NCBI GenBank assembly: GCA_964511065.1
Contig: CAZEEG010000003.1
Span: 1 to 64,000, forward strand
Source of the DNA: CALBRZ01 sp964511065
GTDB lineage: Bacteria > Planctomycetota > Planctomycetia > Pirellulales > S012-138
Reading direction: 5' to 3'
DNA: 64,000 nucleotides
Below, one piece after another: positions 1 through 8,312 of this stretch. The first letter of the stretch is position 1. Each line of letters opens with the position of its first letter. The position numbers and the translations under genes are program-made. The notes under the pieces are model-generated. The model worked only from the letters and a program-made list of their open reading frames with translations, ran no database searches and was not told the DNA's origin.

Positions 1-754
1 ATTCCTGCTCCAGCAGGTTCAGATCGCTATCGCGGGTGATGCGGAAGGCCGTGGTGTCCAGCACCTCGACGCCGCCAAACAACTCGGGCAGCTTGGCGCG
101 GATCGCCTCTTCCAAAAAGATGAACTCTTGTCCGGTGTCGGCCGTGAGCGGCACCAGACGCGGCAAAACTTGCGGCACCTGCACCACGGCAAAAAGCTGC
201 TTGGGACCCAGGCCGCTTTGCCGCCGCAACATGGCGGCCAGATAGACGGCCCGGTTGTGGTAGCGAGGGCTAGGATGGCTGGGATCGATCGCCATGGGCG
301 TTAAGATCCGGAACGCCCGTTCATGGAAAAACTGCTCGATCTCCTCGCGCTGCTGGGCAGAAAGCTGGTCGTACGTCAGCACCCGCAGTCCATGCTCGGC
401 AAGCTCTGGCGCGATCCGCTCGTTCCAGCACCGGTACTGCCGAGCCACCAGCTCCTGCATCCGCTTGGCGACCCGCTCCAACTGCTCGGTGGGGGTTAAG
501 CCATCGGCCGCGTAATCCTGCGGGGCGCCGTCGCCAAAAACCTGTTCGCGCAGCCCCGCGACGCGAACCATCACAAACTCATCGAGGTTCGAGCTGAAGA
601 TTGCCAGGAACTTCACCCGCTCCAGCAACGGGTTGGAATCGTCCTCGGCTTCTTCCAAGACGCGGGCGTTGAACTCCAGCCACGAGAGCTCGCGGTTGAT
701 GAAGTGCTCAGGCAGGAAACGCTGGACTTCATTGCTCGCCGTGGGAATCGCCAT
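1..754 (-). CDS. ppk: Polyphosphate kinase, N-terminal part (cut by window edge)
   Basis: Polyphosphate kinase 1 reversibly moves the terminal phosphate of ATP onto inorganic polyphosphate. The reading frame is open from the ATG at 752-754 to base 1, giving about 251 residues of a family that is normally near 700. The N-terminal PP-kinase segment is recognisable: INRELSWLEFNARVLEEA near residues 19-36, SNLDEFVMVRVAGL near 54-67, and TTAFRITRDSDLN at the visible end. The catalytic histidines lie beyond the window. The gene is 217 bp downstream of the ATP-grasp gene on the same strand; the gap argues for, but does not prove, separate transcription. The family call is firm. Confidence 0.93.
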   Translation of the reverse strand, partial: MAIPTASNEVQRFLPEHFINRELSWLEFNARVLEEAEDDSNPLLERVKFLAIFSSNLDEFVMVRVAGLREQVFGDGAPQDYAADGLTPTEQLERVAKRMQELVARQYRCWNERIAPELAEHGLRVLTYDQLSAQQREEIEQFFHERAFRILTPMAIDPSHPSPRYHNRAVYLAAMLRRQSGLGPKQLFAVVQVPQVLPRLVPLTADTGQEFIFLEEAIRAKLPELFGGVEVLDTTAFRITRDSDLNLLEQE

Positions 755-971
755 CGAACCGCCGCCGCTCGTCTTGAATGAACTGTACGTGACCACCAAG
801 CAACGCCGTAAGCTATTATCATACCCAATGATCCGTCACCGCCAAAGGTGGACGATACGCGGCTTACAGCACTAAGCGAGGCCCTTTGCCGGCAGATTGG
901 AAGTGTCTTCTCCATTCTCCGCGGCCCGCAGCCGGTGCGAAGTCACAGCCGCTCCCCCCGCCCGTTTGGCA

Positions 972-1877
972 TCAGCGGCTGCGCAGCAGTCGCGACAATG
1001 CCTCCGTGAGCGGCAGACCGGTGCGATCGGCAAATCCCATGAACATCGGGCTGGGATTGGCCTCTAAGAAAACATACTCCCCAGAGGGGGTGCGGCGGAA
1101 ATCAATGCCCGACCATACCAAATGCACAGTCTGGGCGATTCTGCGACACATTGCTTTCAGATCATCGGAAAGCTCAATGGGATACATGGGCGAGGACGGA
1201 TCGTCGCGAAAATCGAGCGTTGAAGCGTGAATTTCGCAGGCATACACCTCGTCGCCAGCAACAAACGCCCGCACATCCGTCCCTTGAATCTCTTCCTGCA
1301 CGGTAATCGGCGCATACACCAGGTTCGCCAGGTGGGGATCGGTCAGATGGTGCTCCAGCAGTCGTTCGGTGAAAGCCCCCCCTTGAACCGGCTTGAAGAT
1401 GCACCGCGGATGCCGCCTCGCAAATGCAATCACTGCCTCGGCTTCGTTCGTGACCACCGTCTCGGGTATGCGAACCCCCAAGCGAGCCACCCGGGCCAAG
1501 GCGGCGGGCTTAACCTGGTGCAAATGGAAGCCATCCCAGCCGTTGACCCAGCGGGCATCCAGGATGTGGAACAGGCTTTCAAACAGGCTACGGGAATCGT
1601 TGGCCGCGATCAGGGCCTGTTCTGGGTCGGGCAGGGGCGGGTAGCTCACTTCGCCATACGCCCGCCAATAAACGGCATGAATGCTGCGGAGAGGTACGCG
1701 GTGCCCATCCGCGAAGATAATGGCCCCATCTTGCTCGCGTGGGTGCCAGGTGATCCGGATATTGTGCGGAAACTCGCTGCTGTCGAGGAACTCCACCACC
1801 TCGCCTTGCGTCTGTAAATAAGCGAGCATATGCTGCGCGTGCTCATCCTGGGCGTCGCTCAAAATCAGCACCGCCAT
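972..1877 (-). CDS. RimK/MvdD-like ATP-grasp ligase, candidate graspetide ester-forming enzyme
   Basis: A 301-residue ATP-grasp protein. The N-terminal pre-ATP-grasp domain (about 1-115) carries AVYWRAYG (68-75), comparable to the tryptophan/arginine patch of MvdD-type enzymes. The ATP-grasp core shows FKPVQGG (161-167), VQEEIQGTDVRAFV (193-206), ASTLDFR (218-224), GIDFRRTPSGEYVFLEANPSP (split: GIDFRRTPSG 257-266, EYVFLEANPSP 267-277) and TGLPLTEAL (286-294). This pattern matches ligases that make omega-ester or omega-amide links in microviridin and other graspetides. I chose the ATG at 1875-1877 because GAGGG lies about 6 nt upstream; an ATG at 1905-1907 would add ten residues. It is divergent, across 125 bp, from a gene whose product ends in five TTxxxxEE repeats, so that product is the inferred substrate. 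An amide-forming RimK homologue of other function is the alternative. Confidence 0.82.
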   Translation of the reverse strand: MAVLILSDAQDEHAQHMLAYLQTQGEVVEFLDSSEFPHNIRITWHPREQDGAIIFADGHRVPLRSIHAVYWRAYGEVSYPPLPDPEQALIAANDSRSLFESLFHILDARWVNGWDGFHLHQVKPAALARVARLGVRIPETVVTNEAEAVIAFARRHPRCIFKPVQGGAFTERLLEHHLTDPHLANLVYAPITVQEEIQGTDVRAFVAGDEVYACEIHASTLDFRDDPSSPMYPIELSDDLKAMCRRIAQTVHLVWSGIDFRRTPSGEYVFLEANPSPMFMGFADRTGLPLTEALSRLLRSR

Positions 1878-2002
1878 AACTGGCCCTCGCCACAAATCAT
1901 TTGGCATTCGGCATTAACGATCAGGTTGCGGCATCCACCCAACCCGATGGGGATTCCAATCCCGCTCGATTCTCCTTCTGCTTGCCCGCCCGGAGCATTC
2001 TG
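1878..2002. promoter_or_regulatory. Divergent promoter region of the ATP-grasp / repeat-protein pair
   Basis: These 125 bases separate the ATP-grasp start (minus) from the repeat-protein start (plus), so both promoters must lie here or overlap the genes. An inverted repeat GGGATT-CC-AATCCC lies at 1950-1963 and is a candidate operator. A short direct repeat (GGCATTCGGCATT) lies at 1903-1915. I could not assign convincing -35/-10 boxes. The ribosome-binding site for the plus gene is GGAG at 1992-1995. Confidence 0.4.
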
Positions 2003-2935
2003 ATGCGTCATCCATTCGCCGGCATTCACATACCCCAAACTGGGGAAACTGAAACAACCAGCCATTCTACCCAGCTTCGCCCAACGCGTAGGGCCGTTGT
2101 GCGAGGATTCTTGGGTGGACTGTCGCTGGCTGCCTTGCCTTGGGAGGCGGCCGTTGGGGCCGACGAGGCTGAAACATCCCAAGCCAAAAAGCCGGTACCG
2201 CACCCCAAGCACGACCGCTACCTGGTCATCCCGGCCGATTACCGCAAGTTCACTGCCGCTCGCCGCAAAGAATTGAACGTGCTGGGAAACTTCTTCAGCA
2301 CGGCCATGCAAGGCAAGCGCCAAACGGCGAATGCTGGCGGCTTTCTGGCGTGGCTGACCGCAGAACAGGCCAAAGCCCTGGCCAACGAGCCCGATGTAGC
2401 AACGGTTCGCCGCATTGAACCGGCCGATATTCCCACGCCGCCGACTTCCGCCCGCAAAGGGGAGCAGAAGATTCTGATCCGCCTCTTGCCGGGTGATTGG
2501 AAGATGCGCCCCAAGGTCGGCACCTACGAAACGGCCGATGCGATCATGACAGCGTGGCAGCAGCAATTCAAGGATACGCAGGGGGTGTCGATTGCCCGCG
2601 GCCCTCAGGAGTCGATGCTGGTCTTGGAAATCGGCACGCAAGAGCCTCCTGAGAAAGTGCTAACGGCCATCAAGGCCCATCCTCAAGTGGTGGGTATGCA
2701 GTGGATGGTTGAAGCGCCGACGCGGCCCTTGGCCGAGGGAGGTGTCACCACGGATGCCCTGGGGGAGGAAGGCGGCGCCACGACACTCGCCTTGGGCGAA
2801 GAAGGCGCCACCACCAAGGCACTAGGCGAGGAGGGCACCCCGCCGCCTACCACCAGGGCGCTGGGCGAGGAAGGCAAGCCGCTGCCCCCCAAACCCGGCC
2901 CCGTCACCACCTTCGCCCTGGGGGAGGAAGGCTGA
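2003..2935 (+). CDS. Tat-type secreted protein with inhibitor-I9-like region and five C-terminal TTxALGEEG repeats; candidate graspetide precursor
   Basis: A 310-residue protein. Start ATG 2003 follows GGAG with 7 nt spacing; an upstream TTG at 1901 is less likely. A twin-arginine-like signal (TRRAVVRGFLGGLSLAAL, 28-45) ends in VGA-D near 53. Residues about 69-140 resemble the inhibitor I9 / subtilisin propeptide fold: RYLVIP, then FLAWLTAEQAKALANEPDV (114-132), then TVRRIEP. Residues 155-236 may form a second alpha/beta domain. The C-terminus holds five exact-pattern units: TTDALGEEG (249-257), TTLALGEEG (260-268), TTKALGEEG (270-278), TTRALGEEG (283-291) and TTFALGEEG (302-310, the last residues). 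TTxxxxEE is the core pattern of the graspetide plesiocin, where Thr-Glu esters form macrocycles. Linkers vary from one to ten residues and are Gly/Pro rich. The neighbouring ATP-grasp gene supports this role. An unmodified repeat protein is the alternative. Confidence 0.78.
   Translation: MRHPFAGIHIPQTGETETTSHSTQLRPTRRAVVRGFLGGLSLAALPWEAAVGADEAETSQAKKPVPHPKHDRYLVIPADYRKFTAARRKELNVLGNFFSTAMQGKRQTANAGGFLAWLTAEQAKALANEPDVATVRRIEPADIPTPPTSARKGEQKILIRLLPGDWKMRPKVGTYETADAIMTAWQQQFKDTQGVSIARGPQESMLVLEIGTQEPPEKVLTAIKAHPQVVGMQWMVEAPTRPLAEGGVTTDALGEEGGATTLALGEEGATTKALGEEGTPPPTTRALGEEGKPLPPKPGPVTTFALGEEG
2747..2932 (+). repeat. Five-copy TTxALGEEG coding repeat (putative graspetide cores)
   Basis: In-frame 27-base units lie at 2747-2773, 2780-2806, 2810-2836, 2849-2875 and 2906-2932. 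At protein level only the third residue differs (D, L, K, R, F); the rest is TT-ALGEEG in every copy. Codons differ between copies (for example GCC/GCA/GCG for Ala, GGG/GGC for Gly, GAG/GAA for Glu), so the protein sequence is held while the DNA has drifted, which points to selection on the peptide rather than to recent slippage. Just before the first unit, TRPLAEGG (residues 240-247) looks like a decayed sixth unit. Confidence 0.85.
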
Positions 2936-3099
2936 TCGCCCTAGAATGGTTTTAGCCGCCATGGATTGGGTTCCAGGCCGCCCGGGGGGGAAACTGCCTC
3001 CAGAGCGCTGCACTCATCCGGCGGTTCCAAGGGGCTGGCTATCGACCAGCCCGCTGGCCATAGCCGCAGCGCGACAGAGCATCCGACGGCGATGAACGT

Positions 3100-3933
3100 A
3101 TGAGCTTCCTGATCGACCTGGACATTTACCGAGGTCCCTTGGACCTGCTGCTGTACCTCGTGCGCCGCAACGAGGTCGAGGTGGAAGAACTGCCCGTTGC
3201 CAGAATCACCGCGCAATACCTGGACTACGTAACCGTCCTGCAGCACCTGGACATCAACGCGGCCGCCGATTTCCTTGAGATCGCCAGCATTCTGACGGAG
3301 ATGAAATCGCGTTCCGTCCTGCCCAGGGCCGAGGAAGAAGCGGAGCCAGAAAACCAGATCGTGGAGGACCCTCGCCGCGACCTCGTTCGCAGGCTGCTGG
3401 AATACAAGAAGTTCAAAGATGCCGCGAGCCTGTTGGAAGAACAGGGGCGGCAATGGCAGGAGCGGTTTCCGCGCATGGCCGTCGATCTGCCGCGGCGCCC
3501 GCGCGAGTTGGCCGAAGAACCGATCCACGAACTGGAAGTTTGGGATTTGGTGAGCGCGCTGGCCCGTCTCCTGCGCGACAACCAGGCGGCTCAACCGGCC
3601 AGCATCATTTACGACGATACGCCAATCCACGTCTACATGGAGCAGATTCACGAACGCGCCCGAGCCCAGGGCCGCATTGCGTTCACGGAACTGTTCCAGG
3701 CCGGCATGCATAAGTCGACGCTGGTCAGCCTGTTTCTGGCGATGATGGAACTCATCCGGCACTATGGCCTCAGGGCGCAGCAGGATGAAATCTTCGGCGA
3801 GATTTGGCTGATGCCCGATCCCAACCGCATCGGCCCGCTGGACCTTTCGCAGGTGGACAATTATGAGTACGTCCGCCGCGAGGAACCGGAGGACGATTCC
3901 ACCGGCACCACCGAAGGTGAGCCTGAATCGTGA
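3100..3933 (+). CDS. scpA: Segregation and condensation protein A
   Basis: ScpA is the kleisin subunit of the SMC-ScpAB condensin that organises and segregates the chromosome. The 277-residue product has the family N-terminus (FLIDLDIYRGPLDLLLYLV, 3-21), the following LPVARITAQYL and LDINAAADFLEIASILTEMK segment that contacts the SMC neck, an acidic variable middle, and a C-terminal winged-helix region (about 185-250: RIAFTELFQAGMHKSTLVSLFLAMMELIR read in parts). The acidic tail (EEPEDDSTGTTEGEPES) is extra. No scpB lies next to it. It converges on the GYF_2 gene with 41 bp between stops. Confidence 0.93.
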   Translation: MSFLIDLDIYRGPLDLLLYLVRRNEVEVEELPVARITAQYLDYVTVLQHLDINAAADFLEIASILTEMKSRSVLPRAEEEAEPENQIVEDPRRDLVRRLLEYKKFKDAASLLEEQGRQWQERFPRMAVDLPRRPRELAEEPIHELEVWDLVSALARLLRDNQAAQPASIIYDDTPIHVYMEQIHERARAQGRIAFTELFQAGMHKSTLVSLFLAMMELIRHYGLRAQQDEIFGEIWLMPDPNRIGPLDLSQVDNYEYVRREEPEDDSTGTTEGEPES

Positions 3934-3974
3934 TGAAGCAGGCGGAGCCTGCTGGTCATGAGGCCCACCGGCGG

Positions 3975-4751
3975 TCACACCGCGCTGGGTTCGCCTTGCC
4001 GATTCTCGCGCCTACGCATCAGCTTCTCGATCTTTTCTAGCCGCGAACCGATGGCAAGTTGTCGCTCCATCAGCACGGCCGCTGTTTCCAATCCCATGAA
4101 CAGGACAAAGAACAGCATCACGCCGTTGAACCATTGGAAGCCGTTGCTGAAGTAAGCCGTTACCGAGATCAACAGCCAGAAGATCGACAGGCAGCCCGAG
4201 ATCCGGGCAGCGACACGCAACACATCGGGATTGCCGAAGGTCGCTGCGAGGCTGGATTCGGGATATTCTTCGCCGCTCGGGAGGCTATCGGAAGGAGACC
4301 GCAGTGCGGGCGGCACCCCGGGCAAGGACGGCGGCCCCAAAGTGGGCGCCGGTCCGTGAGCAGGGGCCGGTCCGTGAGCGGGGAGTGGTGGGGCCATGTC
4401 CACGGGCGGTCTGGCGAAGGTCCCCTCCGGGTTTGCTTCACCGGGCGTCTGCCCGGCGGAGTTCCCTTTCAGCAGTGGAGCCAGTTCCGGCACGGTATCG
4501 GCGGTTTGCCAATCGGGCCAACCGTTGCGCCAAACGAGATCAGCGGCAGTCAAAACTCCGGTTTCGGCCCGGCGTTTCAATTCGACCAGCGGCCAAGGCC
4601 CGAAGCGGTTGCCGCTGGCTGTTGCCACGTGCCATTGGAGCGCGTCGTCGGTAGACCTCCGTTCGACCTCGGGCGCGAGACTGTAACCGTAGTCATCGGC
4701 ATTGGACGACGGGGGGGTCGTGCCGGAAGTCGGATGGTATTTGTCATTCAT
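3975..4751 (-). CDS. GYF_2-domain membrane protein
   Basis: A 258-residue protein with a GYF_2 (DUF4339) domain at about residues 39-97: QWHVATASGNRFGPWPLVEL followed by LKRRAETGVLTAADLVWRNG and DWQTADTVPEL. This domain is taken to bind proline-rich or hydrophobic peptides. A Pro/Gly-rich linker follows (about 100-170). The C-terminal part has two hydrophobic segments (SGCLSIFWLLISVTAYF and FNGVMLFFVLFMGLETAAVL), then a basic coiled segment. The cytoplasmic GYF plus C-terminal membrane anchor arrangement is common in planctomycetes. The partner and process are unknown. Confidence 0.75.
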   Translation of the reverse strand: MNDKYHPTSGTTPPSSNADDYGYSLAPEVERRSTDDALQWHVATASGNRFGPWPLVELKRRAETGVLTAADLVWRNGWPDWQTADTVPELAPLLKGNSAGQTPGEANPEGTFARPPVDMAPPLPAHGPAPAHGPAPTLGPPSLPGVPPALRSPSDSLPSGEEYPESSLAATFGNPDVLRVAARISGCLSIFWLLISVTAYFSNGFQWFNGVMLFFVLFMGLETAAVLMERQLAIGSRLEKIEKLMRRRENRQGEPSAV

Positions 4752-4990
4752 GGTGAGAGCCTTACGCCAGGCGAGCGGGCGAGTGGAAAGGGGCGAAGCG
4801 CGGGCGCGTCGCGTGATCTCAGCGGCGCCAGGAAGGCAAGGCCATAGCGCCAGCCGGCAGCGGCGACCGTCGGGCGATAATCACACCGCGGAGGATCATT
4901 ATCCCCTTTATCGTAATAGATCGTTCGCTGCCTGACAGCCTTGCCCAGCCAATTCGTTCTGAGGCATACACCCGCCGGGCGTCCCCCCGA

Positions 4991-6298
4991 TCAAAGGTAG
5001 GTATTGATCAGGTTCTCGAGATACTCTTGCCGGCCGCTACTGTTGGGATGAATCTCCCCCTGTTTCAACATCGCTTCTGAGAGCGACTCCAGGCTGTGCT
5101 TGCCGGCCTCGATCTCCGCTCCCAGCCCAGTGTCCCAACTGCTGTACCGGTTGCGAACGAATTCCTCAAGCTGACCGTCGGCCCGGATCGCCGCCGCAAT
5201 CTTCAGTCCTCGGGCGAAGGCGTCCATGCCGCCGATGTGGGCGTGGAACAGGTCCAAAGGTTCGAAGCTTTCGCGGCGCACCTTGGCATCGAAGTTGATG
5301 CCGCCGGGCAGTCCGCCGTACTTGAGAATGGTGAGCATGCACTGCGTGGTGAGATAGATATCGGTGGGAAACTGGTCCGTATCCCAACCCAGCAGCAGGT
5401 CGCCCGTATTGGCGTCGATTGAGCCGAGAAATCCCTGGTAGCCGGCGTATTCCATTTCGTGCTGCATGGTGTGCCCCGCCAGCGTGGCGTGGTTGGTCTC
5501 CAGGTTCAGCTTGAAGTGATCGGTCAAACCGTAGGCGCGGAGGAAGTTGATGCAACTGGCTGCATCGGAATCGTATTGGTGTTTGGTCGGCTCCTTGGGC
5601 TTGGGCTCGATCAGGAATTGCCCCTGGAAGCCGATCTTCTTGGCATGGTCCACGGCCATGTGAAGGAATTGCCCCAGGTGATCCAGTTCGCGCTTGAGGT
5701 CGGTATTCCACAGGCTCTGGTAGCCTTCGCGACCTCCCCAGAACACATAGCCAAGGCCACCCAACTCGTGGGTGACTTCCAGGGCCTTTTTCACCTGCGC
5801 GGCGGCAAATGCAAAGGCATCAGCATTGCAACTGGTGGCCGCGCCGTGCATGTACCGCGGATTGCTGAACAGGTTGGCCGTTCCCCAGAGCAGCTTGATG
5901 CCGGTCCGCTCCTGTTCTTCTTTCAGCACCTTGACGACCGCATCGAGGTTGTCGTTGCTTTCCTTGAGCGATTTGCCTTCCGGCGCCACGTCGCGATCGT
6001 GGAAGGTGTAGTACTGGACTCCCAACTTCTCAAAGAATTCAAACGCCACGCGCACCCGATTGATCGCGTTCTCGACATTATCTACCGGGCCTTCCCAGGG
6101 GCGCAGCATGGTCGCGGCACCGAACGGGTCGCTGCCGGTGCCCCGGAAAGTATGCCAGTAGCAAACGGCAAACCGCAGGTGCTCCCGCATGGGTTTGCCC
6201 TCCACGACCTCGTCCGGGTTGTAATGCCGGAAGGCCAACTCGTTCTTGGAGGTGGGGCCTTCGTAGCGAATCTTCTCGATCTGGGGAAACGCGGCCAT
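4991..6298 (-). CDS. xylA: Xylose isomerase
   Basis: Interconverts D-xylose and D-xylulose (also glucose and fructose) using two divalent metals. The 435-residue product has the class II signature pieces: VCYWHTFRGTGSDPFG, the catalytic histidine motif FHDRDVAPEG, VFWGGREGYQSLWNTD, EPKPKEPTKHQYDSDAAS, the metal ligands in NLETNHATLAGHTMQHE, and SIDANTGDLLLGWDTDQFP. Start ATG 6296-6298 has GGGAG about 7 nt upstream; the frame is open further upstream, but without similarity. No xylulokinase or transporter lies next to it. Confidence 0.96.
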   Translation of the reverse strand: MAAFPQIEKIRYEGPTSKNELAFRHYNPDEVVEGKPMREHLRFAVCYWHTFRGTGSDPFGAATMLRPWEGPVDNVENAINRVRVAFEFFEKLGVQYYTFHDRDVAPEGKSLKESNDNLDAVVKVLKEEQERTGIKLLWGTANLFSNPRYMHGAATSCNADAFAFAAAQVKKALEVTHELGGLGYVFWGGREGYQSLWNTDLKRELDHLGQFLHMAVDHAKKIGFQGQFLIEPKPKEPTKHQYDSDAASCINFLRAYGLTDHFKLNLETNHATLAGHTMQHEMEYAGYQGFLGSIDANTGDLLLGWDTDQFPTDIYLTTQCMLTILKYGGLPGGINFDAKVRRESFEPLDLFHAHIGGMDAFARGLKIAAAIRADGQLEEFVRNRYSSWDTGLGAEIEAGKHSLESLSEAMLKQGEIHPNSSGRQEYLENLINTYL

Positions 6299-6753
6299 GG
6301 TTATCTCCCGGCAGGACGTGCTTGAACGGATTATTCGTTGACGGTGATCGCGGATCGGCAATCCGCTTGAACAGGCTGATTTGGAGCTTGCTCTCTCGGC
6401 AATGGTCCCCTCCAAATTGGCTCCACCGCTCGCGGCCAACGGCGAGCCATGCTGGTGCTGCTTGCGGCGAAAGGGTTCTGCTGGCTAAGCGGCTTCCAAG
6501 CCCCCCCGATCGGGGCCGCGACACGGCAGACAATGTGCCAGAAAGGGGGCCGCCTGACAACTGGCCGCACATCGCGGGGGGGGATCGCATCAGGCTATCA
6601 CCCGGGGGCCAGCAGAGCCTCAAAGACCTTGCGGCATCTGCGCCCAGAGCGCCAGCAAGGCCGCCATCGCCTGCACCCCGCAGAATTGACCGGTCTTGAC
6701 CTGGCAGGACGCCCGCGAGTACAAGCCCCCGCTGCTTCGAACCACTAGGGATC
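6299..6753. other. 455-bp divergent intergenic region (xylA / M48 peptidase)
   Basis: Holds the leaders of two divergent genes. A small hairpin (GCGGAT-cggca-ATCCGC) lies near 6351-6367, about 55 nt upstream of the xylA start. I see no convincing gene in the reading frames here. Confidence 0.5.
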
Positions 6754-7944
6754 ATGGGTGCAGGTTTCGTCATGCGTAGCATTTCACGGCGTCCGCGTCT
6801 TGCTCGCGTTGTTGCATGGGCCCGGCACAAGGCCTGGCTTCGGGCTGCGGTGCTGGTGCTGATAGCGGGCGTATTTTGGGGCTGTGTGCGTCAAACGCCC
6901 ATCACCGGTCGAAAGCAGGTCTTGCTGATGCCCAAGAGCCAGGAAATAAGCCTGGGCATCGCGGCCTACCAGGATGTCTTGAAAAATGAAACGCTTTCGA
7001 CCAATCCCCACTACATCGAAATGGTGAACCGCGTCGGCAAGCGGATAGCGCTGGCCACCGGCGAGCAATACGACTGGGAATTCAAGGTGATTGCGTCCGA
7101 TGTGCAGAACGCATTTTGCCTGCCCGGCGGCAAAGTGGCCGTGTACGAAGGCATTCTGCCAATCTGCGAGAACGAGGCTGGCCTGGCGGTGGTGATGTCG
7201 CACGAGATCGCCCACGCGGTTGCCCGGCACGGTGGCGAGCGACTGAGCCAGGGCATGATGGTCAACGGTGCCAAGAAGGCCGTGGCTTGGGTCACGCAAG
7301 ACCTGGAAGAAACCAACCGGCAGATCACGCTGGCCGCCTTCGGCGTGGTGACCGAGGTCGGCTTTATCCTGCCCTACAGCCGCGCCCACGAATCGGAAGC
7401 CGACGCCATGGGATTGGTCTACATGGCGAAAGCCGGCTACGACCCTTCGGAGGCGCCGCGATTCTGGAAGCGGTTTGCCGCGGCCAGCGCCGGGGCCGAG
7501 AAACCGCCAGAATTCTTATCGACCCATCCCTCGGACGACCGCCGAGCCAATGACCTCGAAGCACAATTGCCCCAGGCTATGGAACTGTATCGGGAGGCCG
7601 CTGCACAATATGGGCTGGGCCAGGCAATCCCCATTCGGGCACACGCTGCGCTGGTTGGCGGGCCTGGCTCCATGCCCCCCTACGGGGCGCACGCTCCGCA
7701 GGCACAGCCTGCTTCGCACACACAACCGCTGTCGCCTCAGACGGCCTTTCGGCCAACGGGGGACACGTCGTCCGCGGCCGGTTCAGCCTGGCTACCTCCG
7801 GCACCCCTGGGGATCCAAGGCTGTTTAAACGGCCATTGCGATCACCCCCATCATGGGGCCGGTTTGCCAGGCGCTATGCCGGCAACGCCACAGGGCATAC
7901 CACAAGGTATCCCCCCAACCGCCGCGGCCCAATCGATGCGCTAG
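6754..7944 (+). CDS. M48 family metalloprotease, probable lipoprotein
   Basis: A zinc metalloprotease of the M48 (BepA/Oma1-like) family, expected to act in the periplasm on envelope proteins. The 396-residue product has an N-terminal hydrophobic segment ending in AGVFWGC, a plausible lipobox with Cys44. The zinc motif HEIAH is at 150-154, and the third ligand lies in AHESEAD (211-217). FCLPGGKVAVYEGIL and LSTHPSDDRRANDLE are family landmarks. The last 110 residues are Pro/Gly/Gln-rich and probably disordered. Start ATG 6754 has AGGG upstream; ATG 6772 would shorten the N-terminus by six residues and keep the signal. Confidence 0.88.
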   Translation: MGAGFVMRSISRRPRLARVVAWARHKAWLRAAVLVLIAGVFWGCVRQTPITGRKQVLLMPKSQEISLGIAAYQDVLKNETLSTNPHYIEMVNRVGKRIALATGEQYDWEFKVIASDVQNAFCLPGGKVAVYEGILPICENEAGLAVVMSHEIAHAVARHGGERLSQGMMVNGAKKAVAWVTQDLEETNRQITLAAFGVVTEVGFILPYSRAHESEADAMGLVYMAKAGYDPSEAPRFWKRFAAASAGAEKPPEFLSTHPSDDRRANDLEAQLPQAMELYREAAAQYGLGQAIPIRAHAALVGGPGSMPPYGAHAPQAQPASHTQPLSPQTAFRPTGDTSSAAGSAWLPPAPLGIQGCLNGHCDHPHHGAGLPGAMPATPQGIPQGIPPTAAAQSMR

Positions 7945-8312
7945 GGAGGTTCGCTCCATAGCCCGACCGCCGGGCGGAATTGCCCATACACGTTGAATTG
8001 AGCGCTCAGAAAGGTCGTCGCAACAATCCATTAAGCCGAACCAGTTATCATGGGGTGGGATACCCGGGGGAGGAGAGAGCCCCCCTAGCAGCCAGTCGAT
8101 GGCTCATCGCCTTGCCGTGGTGGCCGACTTCGCCCGTTCAGTAGCCTGCGGTATTTCGCCCAATTCCAGAACGCCCACTTTCGCTGGTTCCCCTTGCAAA
8201 TTAGGGTTATTTAGTGCAGTCTTCCTTCTGTCCTCAATGGCATTTGTACTCCGGTGCGCAACTCCCCATGCCGCCCGGTGTTGCTCTTCATACGGGGTGA
8301 TTGCCACCGTCC
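7945..8312. other. 368-bp intergenic region upstream of fabH
   Basis: Between the M48 peptidase and fabH. Small GC-rich hairpins are possible (GCCCG-CGGGC near 7961-7975; a GGGGG/CCCCC arm near 8070-8085). There is an AT-richer stretch around 8200-8220 (TTAGGGTTATTTAGTG). No supported gene; rpmF and plsX, frequent fabH neighbours, are absent. Confidence 0.45.

Noticed and set aside
1227..1817. Plus-strand frame of 196 codons inside the ATP-grasp gene
   Set aside because: It is antisense to a gene with clear ATP-grasp motifs, and its translation has no recognisable protein character.
1865..2641. Minus-strand frame of 258 codons across the precursor gene
   Set aside because: Antisense to a gene with a ribosome-binding site, signal peptide and conserved repeats; typical shadow frame in GC-rich DNA.
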